From Amanita rubescens (taxonomy: Eukaryota > Basidiomycota > Agaricomycetes > Agaricales > Amanitaceae): a stretch of 24,578 nt of DNA. The notes beneath the pieces were generated by a model that was given only the letters and a program-made list of their open reading frames with translations, made no database searches and was not told where the DNA came from. The stretch covers positions 1 through 24,578 of the forward strand of contig WION01000681.1 of the NCBI GenBank assembly GCA_015039365.1. The letters run 5' to 3'. Positions 9,385 to 18,258 of this stretch are shown in pieces (position 1 is the stretch's first letter; each line of letters starts with the position of its first letter). A program made the translations under genes and the position numbers.

Positions 9385-12300
9385 CTAGTACGAGTGAACT
9401 GGGGCAGGTCCGGCCGAATTCGCTATGGCGTCGAGATAATAGTCTTTATTGAATGTGACTGCAGACGCTGCACCTGCGCTGCTACTAGTGCTGAGCTCTG
9501 TCTCGCTTTCCTGCCCTGGATAATGGTCCTTGGCTGACTTGCCAAGCGACAGTGGCTGTGTTACGTTTAGTTTGGTTAATTCATTGCATAGATATAGTTG
9601 GAATTTCTGAACCATAGATTGATGGACGTCATTAGGAATCCATTCCGGCAACACTGCTGGATAGATAGTGGAGTGACAGCCACGAGCAATCAGGTTGTGT
9701 CGCCCATCTTGGTTCAAGATACGCAAAAGCTCCCAGCAAACAGGACAACACAGCTTCGACACCGAAATCAAAGTTTTATCCGGTACATCCTATAAACGAA
9801 TACAATCATCAATAGGTGGTGAATGGATGTAAGATAACATGCCTGATCCAAGGAGGGCTGGGTTTGAACAGTGTTATTCTGGTTGGGGTCGAAATTCATC
9901 GCGAGCATTGCATTAATGCCATGGTGTCCTGTAAGGAGCCCAAGGAGAGCTTCGGTATGAATGCCCAGATAGTAAACCTTGGGTGGCCCATCCCTTGTCC
10001 CGTCCAATATATTCCCAAAAGAGTTGACGGCACGAGACATCCGAGCCCAGCAATTTCTGCGATCTTCGGCGCCCTTCCCCTTCAACCCCTTGTTCCCGTC
10101 CCCTTCCCCGTCCCCGTCCTTTTCCTTGTCCCTGTCCTCGTCCTCGCCCTCGTCCTCGCCCCTGCCCCTGCCCCTGCCCCTGCCCCTGCCCCTGCCCCTG
10201 CCCCTGCCCCTCCTTCCCTTTCCCTTTCCCTTTCCCTTGCCCTTTCCCTTTCCCTTATCTTTATCCCTATCTCCGTCCTTGTTAGTGAGAGCTCGTATCC
10301 GATTCTCGAGATCGTCACAAATACCAGACTTATCAAGTTGAGAGGACCTTGTGGCATCTATTGCCCGATGGATGATAGCCTTGAAATCGTCCCAAGTCGG
10401 CACAACGTATCGCGTGCGCCTGGCGTTGACGATCGTCAATTTGAGTGGGTGAGACGCGGGGTGGCGAATCTGGTGTTCTAACACTCGCTTGCCGAGGAAT
10501 TGCATGACAAGCACCTTAAGCCACCGAACCACAGCATCTGGATCAGGGGTGTCATTTATCTGCATGAAACCTGGTCAACATAACGTTTACAATAGATATT
10601 CTGCATACCTCCAATGCTGCATTTGCATCAACATCAGTCAGCAAATCCTCTTTAACGTTTATCATGTGAGCACGGGCAAATGTAGCATAATTGGCCTGAT
10701 TCTGGTGTAGAGGAACCAGGCTCCTGAGACCGTACCCATTGATGTTACAGGCATCAATATGGGCTGCAAATGATGCCGAGGAAACCACGCAAACCAACAG
10801 CCTGGTCGACACCCTCATTGTACCAAAGGCCTTCTCCAACGCTTCACGACCCGATGGCTCCAGATCCGACCCCGTCTGAGGAGTTTTAGACTCGTATAAA
10901 CCATGGAAGTGACTGAGACACTGCGCGAACATAAGGAATGCTGCCACAACGAGATGATGGAATTCTTCTGCAGTCTCCTTGGAGTAGATATCTACCCCAG
11001 ACCTGAATGCGTCCATCAGGTTCTTGATGGATTTTCCTGGAATAGCACCCTGCACCATGACGATCACGTCGGGGTTATGTTCAATGAAGCTGGCTAGTGT
11101 ATTATCCTTGAGTTTTCGATGGGACTTGCTCTCGCCGTCGTCGCCATCGCCCTCCTCACCCTCCTCCTCACCCTCCTCCTCACCCTCCTCCTCGCTCTCC
11201 TCCTCACCCTCCTCACCCTCCTCTTCGTCGTCATAGGTCTGGATTCCACCATTGTATTCCCAGAGATGAAACAGGTTGAAAATGAGCCCAATGCCCCGCC
11301 AGCAGGTGACTCGGCGATACATCTTCTTCCAGGTGACGGAAAGAAGATAATCAAAGAAGATCTGGGAGTTTTGGGTTCGCGAAGCTGGATCTTGCCTGTA
11401 TTCATGAAGGTAGGCACAAAGAGCCGCGGCATGCTTTTCCAGAGTAACTGGGTTCCTGAGGATAGAAGATGAGAATTGAAGTGAGACCAATAGAGATACT
11501 CACGACGACATATAATACAAGCCCCTCAAATTTTTGATCTCTTGCCATGCTGCCTGTCCTTCGGCCAGGTCAATTTCAGTGAACGATACGTCGGAAGGGT
11601 CGGAAGGGTCGGAGGAAGCGTTCTGAGCGGCGGCGATATTTAGCTCCATTGTCGAGATCCCGTCGACCTCAACAGGGATGACAAGATCTTCATCGCCTAC
11701 TTCCCTCTGCATGCCACCGTTGCCTTGAACTTTTGCGCCCTCTACATCCCCTATCGGCAGCGTACCGGCGTTGTCTTCTGGTATTGGTATCACTGAAGTT
11801 GGCTTGGGTTTATCGGACTGCATGCTGTTGAATAAGGAGACGACAGCTTCCAGGTGCGCCGTTCGATAAGAGGTAGCGATAACCTCCTGGTCTAGTACAA
11901 GAACTGATGCAATTGCTTCCAGTGGCGCGAAATCCTCTGCATGCATTTCTGCCTTTGCCTTGTTGTGCTTCGCGTATTCTTCAAGTTCTGGATTTTCTAA
12001 ATACCCATGCATGCAGGCGTCGCCATTTCCATTATTCAACACAACAGCTATACGTAGCAAAAGGGAGAGCGCAGTAAAGTCCTCGCATTTCTGGATTTGA
12101 GGATCTTCATCGGCTTCTCTGGGCGTGGGAGGCAATGTGGAATCGGCTTCACTGGAGGGAGCCAATGTGGAATCGGCTTCACTGGGCGTGGTAGGCCATG
12201 TGGAATCGGCTTCACTGGGCGTGGCAGGCCATGTGGAATCGGCTTCACTGGGCGTGGCAGGCATCATGGAAATAGCAATCGAAGAGGGACAGTTCGCTGT

Positions 12301-12477
12301 TGACTCGCTGGGGTCGGGGTAATACATGGACAGATTCGGAGGGTCACAGTGACGGCCTGTGGAATCGGAAGTAGTGGTGTTGCTCGGGTCGGGGTAATAC
12401 ATGGATAGAGTCGGAAGGTCACAGCGACGGCCTGTGAACTCGGAAGTAGTGGTGTTGCTCGGGTCGGGGTAATACAT
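9385..12477 (-). CDS. OTT_1508-like nucleic acid/nucleotide deaminase family protein
   Basis: Four exons give a 971-residue frame: 12477-11504, 11455-10609, 10559-9870 and 9789-9385. Introns 1 and 2 (48 and 49 nt) have gtgagt/ctcag and gtatgc/tgcag ends. Intron 3 (80 nt, gttcaa to tatag) is less certain at its donor. Deaminase-superfamily residues are visible: GIHTEALLGLL (H808, E810) for the HxE motif, and VSKLCCPVCWELLRIL (C852, C855) for the CxxC zinc ligands, followed by the family-like HSTIYPAVLPEWIPNDV and MVQKF. The OTT_1508 group is expanded in basidiomycetes; the substrate is unknown. The N-terminal half has three to four 25-residue repeats (MYYPDPSNTTTS, CDLP) and five 11-residue repeats (PATPSEADSTW). 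Exon 2 has an acidic EEEGEEE tract and exon 3 a basic GKGKGK and RGRGRG tract. The 25-residue repeat continues upstream of ATG 12477 in the same frame with no earlier ATG, so the true start may be missing or lie in an upstream exon. Confidence 0.78.
10080..10259. repeat. Pyrimidine-rich hexanucleotide microsatellites in exon 3
   Basis: A pure CCCTGC array (about 10157-10212) is followed by a CCCTTT array (to about 10256), with cgtccc and cctcgt variants upstream. On the coding (minus) strand they specify the GK, RG and GE/GD dipeptide runs of the deaminase gene. Confidence 0.9.
11150..11228. repeat. CTCCTCACC-type repeat coding an acidic tract in exon 2
   Basis: Units of ctcctcacc and ctcctc alternate here. 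On the minus strand they encode the EEEGEEE tract of about 35 residues in the deaminase gene. Confidence 0.85.
12111..12262. repeat. 33-bp tandem repeat coding an 11-residue motif
   Basis: The word ggaatcggcttcactgg recurs about every 33 bp. On the minus strand each unit encodes PATPSEADSTW or a variant, five units in all. The unit is a multiple of three, so the deaminase frame is kept. Confidence 0.9.
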
Positions 12478-12545
12478 GGACAGATTCGGAAGGTCACAGT
12501 GCCAACGGCCGCCCGCGGACTCGAAAGTAGCGGTGTTGCTCGCTG
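12308..12545. repeat. 75-bp tandem repeat coding a 25-residue motif
   Basis: The word ggtaatacatgga recurs with its aatac at 12321, 12396 and 12471, an exact 75-bp period. The units encode MYYPDPSNTTTS, a variable TGRR segment and CDLPNLS on the minus strand. A partial, more diverged unit lies upstream of the chosen start codon. Confidence 0.9.
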
Positions 12546-12556
12546 AGGGTCCAAGT

Positions 12557-13277
12557 CTATATCAGCTAGAGAATATACACAAGACAGTCGGAGCCTGGCT
12601 TACTGGTGCGCTGGCGCTGGCACTCTGGCACCAGTTACTAGTTATTATGCTAGTAATGCCGTTAGCCTATTGACTAGCGGTATCGTCACCGGACTTGTGG
12701 GCGGTTACAAGGTTAAGTCGGCTAGAAAGCGAGAGGCGAGGCGTCAACGGTTCCCCGCGGCCGTGACTCACGTGAGAGTCGGAGTCCATATGCTCGGCCC
12801 AAGGAGTTGAAATGGACGGCGGCTGGCAGAATTGCTCAGGTTATACAGGGGGTCTTAGCATTGAACGTTGATTGAATGGTTCGGAAGCAACCCTGATTGT
12901 TCGTTCCCTCGTCAGGCATCCGACGGCGACTCAGCCTAAACCCTGTAATCGATTACATACATGTAATGATCCTATTATTGGCACCATGTGAATGGCACCA
13001 ACCATATCGGTACGCTAGGCTGGTACACTCGCCGCTAATGATATTGATATGGCAAATTCACCAGCGACTGTGATATCAACAAGGGTGTTGACCACTATAC
13101 CATTGCTATATCAATATGTCATTGGCCTATTGAACCAGCTACCTTAGGAAAAACGAGAGCAACAGGTGTTGCTACTACCGTTCCCGCTCTAGTGTCACGC
13201 GTCACGCGCTATTTTTTCTCCCTTCGGCGTTCGCTAAGGACGTGTCATCCGACGTGTTCTCGCCTCCCCCTCTTATC
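12557..13277. other. Upstream region of the deaminase gene, with palindromes
   Basis: No gene is recognised. A possible 47-nt intron (12557-12603, gtaagc to atatag on the minus strand) would extend the deaminase frame, but a stop comes soon after and no ATG is found. A perfect 14-bp palindrome TGTAATCGATTACA lies at 12944-12957. An imperfect inverted repeat around aatgatattgatatggcaa (about 13036-13056) and its partner (about 13102-13125) spans about 90 bp. Confidence 0.45.
13269..13277. repeat. Target-site duplication, left copy
   Basis: The sequence cctcttatc directly precedes the left inverted repeat and is repeated in direct orientation at 14103-14111, directly after the right inverted repeat. 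Confidence 0.85.
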
Positions 13278-13371
13278 CAGACTCCTACCCAGTCCCTCGG
13301 TGCTGCGCTTGACGAGCTTAAGTAAGCGTTAACGCACCGGAGGGACTGGCTTTTAACACATGTAAACAAAA
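13278..13371 (+). repeat. Left 94-bp terminal inverted repeat
   Basis: It is perfectly complementary to 14009-14102. It contains its own internal hairpin: CCAGTCCCTCGGTGC (13289-13303) against GCACCGGAGGGACTGG (13334-13349), separated by about 30 bases that include CTTAAG and GTTAAC. Confidence 0.95.
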
Positions 13372-13566
13372 CGCTCGGCACGACGTGATGTGACCTCGTC
13401 GCTTAACTAATGCTGAAATATTCTTCCTCGACTTTATGTATTCTCTACATGCATTGTCAAAGGACTTGAGTAAATCACATATTGTTATTCCCCTACATTG
13501 CCTGGTTTTTGGGCTGGGGGAGCAAGATTGTCCTATATGTAATACATTTGAATACATAATTTAATT

Positions 13567-13645
13567 GCCTCTGTGGCTGAGTGGTTAAACTCTCAATTAT
13601 TTTTGTATGGTTGAGGGTTCAATTCCAGCACCAACCACATTTTTT
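13567..13645 (+). ncRNA. tRNA-like polymerase III unit 1 (SINE-head-like)
   Basis: An A box TGGCTGAGTGG (13574-13584, matching TRGCNNAGYNGG) and a B box GGTTCAATTCC (13616-13626, one mismatch to GGTTCGANTCC) have tRNA-like spacing. A TTTTTT terminator follows at 13640-13645. The flanks do not pair into an acceptor stem and the T stem is imperfect, so it is not a working tRNA gene. It is better described as a tRNA-derived, SINE-like transcription unit. It is related to unit 2 on the other strand. Confidence 0.55.
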
Positions 13646-13733
13646 CTATATGAGACAGATAGTCACTATGTGCTATGCTCGTAGATGCAAATAAAATGCC
13701 ACAGAGACTTATGGTGGCTAATGCTGAAGGCAT

Positions 13734-13815
13734 AAAAAGGTGAGCCTGCCCGGATTTGAACCCCAAGCCATGCAAAAACAAACCATCATAACAACCATTC
13801 AGCCAAACAGCCAAT
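13734..13815 (-). ncRNA. tRNA-like polymerase III unit 2 (SINE-head-like)
   Basis: Read on the minus strand, an A box TGGCTGAATGG (13805-13795) is followed by a B box GGTTCAAATCC (13762-13752) and a TTTTT run (13738-13734). Between the boxes it shares with unit 1 the pattern of a T-run, GYATGGYT and GGGTTCAA, at nearly equal spacing (52 against 53 bases from A-box start to B-box end). It points toward unit 1, so the two are convergent. The cloverleaf is incomplete, as in unit 1. Confidence 0.55.
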
Positions 13816-14008
13816 TGTAACTATACATCACAGGTTTTATATATAGACGAATCTCACCCTGGCCAGCTTTAACTAGACGAGCATGGAAGCAACAACATTC
13901 CTAACCTCATCACAATTATACATCACTACTAAGCTGTATGGAGCATACACGAATGCAAAGATAAGACAAATGAATGTGATCGACGTGTGACGCTCGGCAT
14001 TGCAGACC

Positions 14009-14102
14009 TTTTGTTTACATGTGTTAAAAGCCAGTCCCTCCGGTGCGTTAACGCTTACTTAAGCTCGTCAAGCGCAGCACCGAGGGACTGGGTAGGAGTC
14101 TG
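14009..14102 (-). repeat. Right 94-bp terminal inverted repeat
   Basis: It is the exact reverse complement of 13278-13371 and ends at ...ggagtctg before the right target-site duplication. Confidence 0.95.
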
Positions 14103-14111
14103 CCTCTTATC
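14103..14111. repeat. Target-site duplication, right copy
   Basis: It is identical to 13269-13277 (cctcttatc) and directly follows the right inverted repeat. Confidence 0.85.
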
Positions 14112-14116
14112 CTTGC

Positions 14117-14185
14117 CACCCTCAAGACCACGTGCAGGTTAGACGTGTACGTCGCTCCCCTCTGCGTCACCTTTTCTTCCCTGAT
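14117..14185 (+). repeat. Dispersed repeat family R2, copy b
   Basis: The sequence reads ccctcaagaccacgtgcagg, then ttagacgtgtacgtcgctcc and a gcgtcacctttt-type end. It shares order and wording with copies at 3817-3905 (minus), 17248-17335 and 22795-22880. The MULE-like element inserted just to its left. Confidence 0.6.
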
Positions 14186-14349
14186 TGAATCGTAGGTCCC
14201 ACACTAAATGGCTGGTGAAGAGCATCTCTCGCTATCGTTAGCTCGTCGGGTGCATCCGTCTGGTGAGTACGCTGTTTTCATTCTCCTCCCGCTCCCTCCG
14301 CCTGAGCCATGGATGCTGGGGTTAAGTTAGCCTGCGTGCCGCAGCTCGA

Positions 14350-14665
14350 CTAGTGAAACCTGCTCACATAGAGGCAAGTGGCGACCCTGGCACTGCCATC
14401 CATGCCTGCGTTGTGGAGCAACGTTGAGCTACATCCCGGATCGTTTATGCACATCTTGAGCCATGGCTTGAATCGCGAAGCTCGCTTGCATAGAGCCAAG
14501 TGGCGACCCTGGCACTGCCGTCCATGCCTGCGTGGTGGAGCAATGATGAGCGGCATCCCATCGTCTATGCACGATTTAAGACGAGGCTTGAGTTGCGAGG
14601 CCTGCTCGCATAGAGGCAAGTGGCGACCCTGGCACTGCTATCTATGCCTGCATGGTGGAGTGACG
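14350..14665. repeat. Tandem repeat, three copies, period about 120-122 bp
   Basis: The conserved word caagtggcgaccctggcact occurs in units whose equivalent base falls at 14371, 14493 and 14613. Each unit also carries atgcctgcgtngtggag and a ttgagn-cgaagcctgctc block. Open frames on both strands cross the array, but the first period (122) is not a multiple of three and nothing protein-like is conserved, so I do not call a gene. Confidence 0.9.
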
Positions 14666-14720
14666 AAAAGATGAAAAGCTGCGAGGCGATGGGTTGCATC
14701 CCTAGGCCCTTCTACTGCCT

Positions 14721-15035
14721 TTGCACTTCTCTACCCTTGGCTGCGTTTCTACATCTGATGCCGTTTTGCAGCCCCAGTCAGGCCTACAACAGCAGCTAAA
14801 ACAGTCTAGTACGGCATCAAATGGAAACGAGGTAATAGCAACATTTGATAGACATTTCTTGAGCTCACGAGACATTACTCTGCAAAATCAGGTTGCGACG
14901 CTGTCATCACATAAACGTCGTCCCGGAAAGAGTAATGAAAAGATAGCTTTGCAACCCTCTTTGCTCACTTTCCCGTTCTCTACGGTTCACTCAACTTCCG
15001 GAACGCGCCGAACCTCTCCCACTCCTGATAGCTGA
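14721..15035 (+). other. Weak open frame, unassigned
   Basis: The plus strand is open for 104 codons, with a polar middle part containing SGLQQQLKQSSTASNGNEVI and DITLQNQVATLSSHKRRPGK. Its end runs into dispersed repeat R1 copy B. No family is recognised and no splice context supports it, so it may be a chance frame or a gene relic. Confidence 0.2.
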
Positions 15036-15250
15036 GTGTTTCAATCTTAAACACATTTATTTAACACGCTAATTATTCTTAAACCCCGTAATTAGTTTGT
15101 CAAAAGCACCCCAAAATCACCCTCGACCTTTTCTCTCTATACCAGTATTGCCTACACCTCCTTGTTCGCCCTGCAGCCAACGTTTTACAGGATGGTGGGC
15201 GCGCTTCCCAAATTGGGTGAGTCATCACATGTCACATGTCACAGGTGGAA
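14985..15250 (+). repeat. Dispersed repeat family R1, copy B
   Basis: It matches copy C (16115-16575) and the minus strand of copy A (2550-3090) from caacttccggaacg through accctcgaccttttctctct, gccctgcagccaacgtttta and cgcttcccaaattgggt to the tcacatgtcacatgtcac stretch. Similarity stops near 15250, before the second shared block of copies A and C. An ATG in the right place reads MVGALPKLG. Confidence 0.75.
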
Positions 15251-16114
15251 ACCCATCACCCTTCTTTCTACAGTCATGGTTCATTGGGCATATAGAGTTT
15301 GGGGCGATGGCTTGCTCGCAGTTGGCTCCCGCGTGGCGTAGACGCGCTCTTCTTTCTGTTCGGACCTGCCCTGCGGTGCCGGCCAGCAGTGGGAGGCTCT
15401 GTTTATCGTGATTTTTGCGCGCGCGACGCGTAGACCTCCACGTGAGATGAGAACGTCTCCGGTCTGCCCCTCAGCCATTCGTGAGATTGAGTACCTCTCC
15501 GGTTGGGGGACCCACGGGGGGAAAGGAGTCGCAGGTGAGTTTTCTGCTATCTGAGTGTTAACTTCATAATCGCGTTCCGCAGAGGTTGGCCAAATCTAGA
15601 ACGCTCCTGGCAAGCGTTCCCATCTGCCCGCCTGAATCCTTTCACTTCCTTCGAACCCCTTTGAATTAGGACCCCTCAAGACTCACTTCAAGATGCTCTT
15701 CGTTTGCTTTCATTACATCTTCCCTACGTACCACCTGCTTGGGGCTATAAGACAAAGTTTGGCCTGCAACCAGCTCCTATCATTTAATGTAGCTCCGCCT
15801 GCAGGTCCCCCTTTTTTTGCGTCAAATATACTATTGCTTTCCATGGTCCACTTCTGCATCTGAGCCAGAGAGATAAACAAAGAGCAACGAGAGGGGACGC
15901 AGGACCTTAGAAGCTATTATCTCCTGAGGTGAAGGAGCGAACCCAACAGCGGAAGCTGCTCATGCAAAGGTCTGAACGTGGAAGATTTCTTCAAGTCGGG
16001 TTCGTCCGTTCCGCAATGGGAGGGCGAGGGCTTCGCTGGCGTGCGTAAGGCCTCCTTTCGTTATTCACCCCCAATTGCAACCGCTTCCCACCTTCTAATG
16101 CATACACCTGCCAT
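15251..16114. other. Intergenic DNA between R1 copies B and C
   Basis: No gene is recognised. A possible intron with gtgagttttc (15534) and ttccgcag (about 15584) lies here, but no protein-like exon flanks it. Confidence 0.4.
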
Positions 16115-16575
16115 CCGCCTCGTTTCCCTTTACGGATGCAGCCCACAGTGCCCCTCCCCTCACTTTCCCGGTCCTCTGTTGCTCTACGGTGCCCTACTCA
16201 ACTTCCGGAACGTGTCGCGATCCTCTCTAGCTGGGTGTTTCAATCTTAAATGCATTTGTATTTAATACGCTAACTATTGTCCTACCCCGTAAATAGTTTT
16301 GTCAAAAAGCACCCCACCATCACCCTCGACCTTTTCTCTCTATACCAGCATTGCCAACGCCCCCTGGTTCTCCCTGCAGCCAACATTTTACACGATGGGC
16401 GCACTTCCCAAATTGGGTAGGCGCGTCATGATCACATGCATCACATGTCGCATTTGGCAATTCAACAGCCCCTTTGAAAGGCCGAAGAAAGGAGTCAGCA
16501 TCCTCGGGCTCGTACTCCCCTCGGGCATCCAGCTGCCAACGCTTGGAGGAGGATCAACCACCTCTTCCATTGTCT
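16115..16575 (+). repeat. Dispersed repeat family R1, copy C
   Basis: It matches copy A over its whole length, from the tttacggatgcag block to gcttggaggaggatcaacca, and matches copy B over the middle part. ATG 16394 reads MGALPKLG, the word shared by all three copies. It could be a promoter plus first exon of a lost gene family, or part of a transposon. Confidence 0.75.
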
Positions 16576-17247
16576 CGACCGCACAATCGAACCCTAACCG
16601 GTTGAAGCGGTCGAGGTTGCCGCTAATCTCCTCGCACATGCAAGGGAGGAAGACGAGCAGGTGAGGGAACGTGGATGACGACGATGGGAGTAGAGCTTCA
16701 GGACTCATTGCTCACTTCCTCAAACTCGCTCGTAGACATTGGGAGACTCCATCGCAACATCAAATTAGAACAGGGCAAGGCGAGCGTGCTCGATAAACTT
16801 GTTGAAATTGCCACCCCCGGACTCAAAGTCCGATCCTAAGCTCGACCTCAAGGCGGGCTTGGATCTTATCCCGGTGTCCACTGCACCTCCCTTTCTCAGG
16901 TGTGCTTGCCATGTGGTCCAGCTTTCTCACAGTTAACAGTGGTTGGGAGAGATATATTGAAAGTGCTCGCTTATAAAAGGGACAGAAGAGGGCGTGAAGA
17001 GGTCGATTGACTCGCACAAAGGATGGCGACGACGAACATTGTCATTGACCGTTTGTAACATCGTCAGTTGTATTATAATCTTGAATCTTATCTAAATCCG
17101 ACGCCTTCGATAGCCGGTCGGAGCTGTGCTGCCCGTGACATGTGATGGGTGTGACAAAGGCCAGTCCCTTGGCTCAGCCTGGCGGCAGTAACTTCTTCTC
17201 TCCTCGCTCTCCCATCATGCTCCCCCATTCCCATCATGATTTCTATC
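16576..17247. other. Intergenic DNA, unassigned
   Basis: Immediately after R1 copy C there is coding-like sequence in changing frames (for example AVEVAANLLAHAREEDEQVR, then IKLEQGKASVLDKLVEIATP near 16755-16825), interrupted by stops. This suggests the remains of the gene that followed this R1 copy. The family is not recognised. Confidence 0.3.
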
Positions 17248-17335
17248 CTCAAGACCACCGCGCAGAAAGCACAGGAGTTAGATGTTACGTCGCTCCCAAC
17301 GGCTAGACTCTCGGGTCACCCTTTCTCGGCCGAAC
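17248..17335 (+). repeat. Dispersed repeat family R2, copy c
   Basis: It reads tcctcaagaccaccgcgcag, then gttagatgttacgtcgctcc, then tagactctcgggtcaccctt, in the same order as the other R2 copies. Confidence 0.65.
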
Positions 17336-18258
17336 ATGCGCGCATAGTCTATCTTTTCAGCCCTGTCTCGATGTTGGGTCTAGTTTCATGAGTTGAGTTT
17401 TTAGCAAGGTCACTATCCTCTTGTCAGCTCTTTTGTGATAGACTATATTTTTTCACGATATTCTCATCAATGATTCTGGATGTCATCTACTCTCACACCT
17501 AGTGGAAGTAAGCGTTCTGCTTGCGAATTGGATGGTAGGTCAAGTATAGCATAAACGCCGGTGTAGTGGTTTATCAATTTGAACTCAGCAGCTCTGGAGC
17601 CATTCGACTGACGCGTTGTCGACCGCCATGATCCCCATTTCTAGGGGGTGAAGCGAGGAGTCAAAAAGAATCCTCCGAAGTTTTGTCGAACGCGCCATCA
17701 AAGCGGCTATCGCAGAGCTCCGTTTCGCCGTGATGAGGCAGTGGAGGATCAGGGTGCCGAAGGGATCGCTAGGAAGAGGGTCACACAAAGACCTTTAGTG
17801 ACGGTAGAGACCCCGCCCAGTTTCGGAGAAATTCCCATGGGATAAACACTTGCCTTGTACGGCCACGACGGTGAAGGTAGATAGCGTGTCTTATTTATGT
17901 CCACGCAAGACTCTGATCCTCCTGCGCATACAGGTGACGTGTCTGCCTTGGACGCAGTAGTCCAATCGATCAATCATCGGAGCCAAGGAGAGGGCCAAAG
18001 AGATGGCCAAGTTCAAAGAGTGCCTTGCCAAAGAGGGGTCTGTCACGTAAACGTTACCATGAGTCGGCATCCCGACTCGCAGCGGTCGTATACCTCCTGT
18101 CGCTCTTATATTGTCCCTGACTTCCAATGAATGAACCAGATATATCTATCGAAATTTGTCAATTAGAAGGACAGCATTTCTACTAAAGGGAATATAGTAG
18201 GAGAAATCCTGGAAATTTCATCAACCATATTTCTGCAACCGTGCTTCGTTACCCCCCG
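17336..18258. other. Intergenic DNA, unassigned
   Basis: Several open frames of 60-80 codons occur on both strands between 17585 and 18130. None shows a recognisable domain, a splice partner or conservation with another part of the window. I call no gene here. Confidence 0.4.

Larger units (their letters stand above)
13278..14102. mobile_element. Non-autonomous Mutator-like (MULE) element, 825 bp
   Basis: The element has perfect 94-bp inverted ends, starts with CAGACTCCTACCC, and is flanked by a 9-bp direct duplication (cctcttatc). Long terminal inverted repeats plus a 9-bp duplication are the hallmarks of Mutator-like elements. No transposase frame is present, so it must be moved in trans, if it moves at all. 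Two perfect 94-bp ends and an intact duplication imply recent insertion. It landed beside a copy of dispersed repeat R2. The interior carries two convergent tRNA-like units, described separately. Confidence 0.82.

Noticed and set aside
9816..10481. Plus-strand frames rich in Pro, Ala, Ser and Leu
   Set aside because: They are the reverse strand of the hexanucleotide arrays in deaminase exon 3. The minus strand has spliced continuity and family motifs.
13567..13645. True tRNA gene
   Set aside because: The A and B boxes are good, but the 5' and 3' flanks do not form an acceptor stem, the T stem is mispaired, and no 7-base anticodon loop is clear.
14350..14674. Protein gene across the 120-bp array on either strand
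   Set aside because: The first period is 122 bp, which breaks the frame between units; Trp/His/Cys-rich peptides are a by-product of the repeat.
15978..16265. Plus-strand 95-codon frame as a gene
   Set aside because: Its second half lies in dispersed repeat R1 copy C and the rest has no recognisable domain.
17155..17185. Remnant of the MULE-like inverted repeat (ggccagtccctt)
   Set aside because: Only about ten bases match the internal hairpin word of the 94-bp end; this is too short to support.
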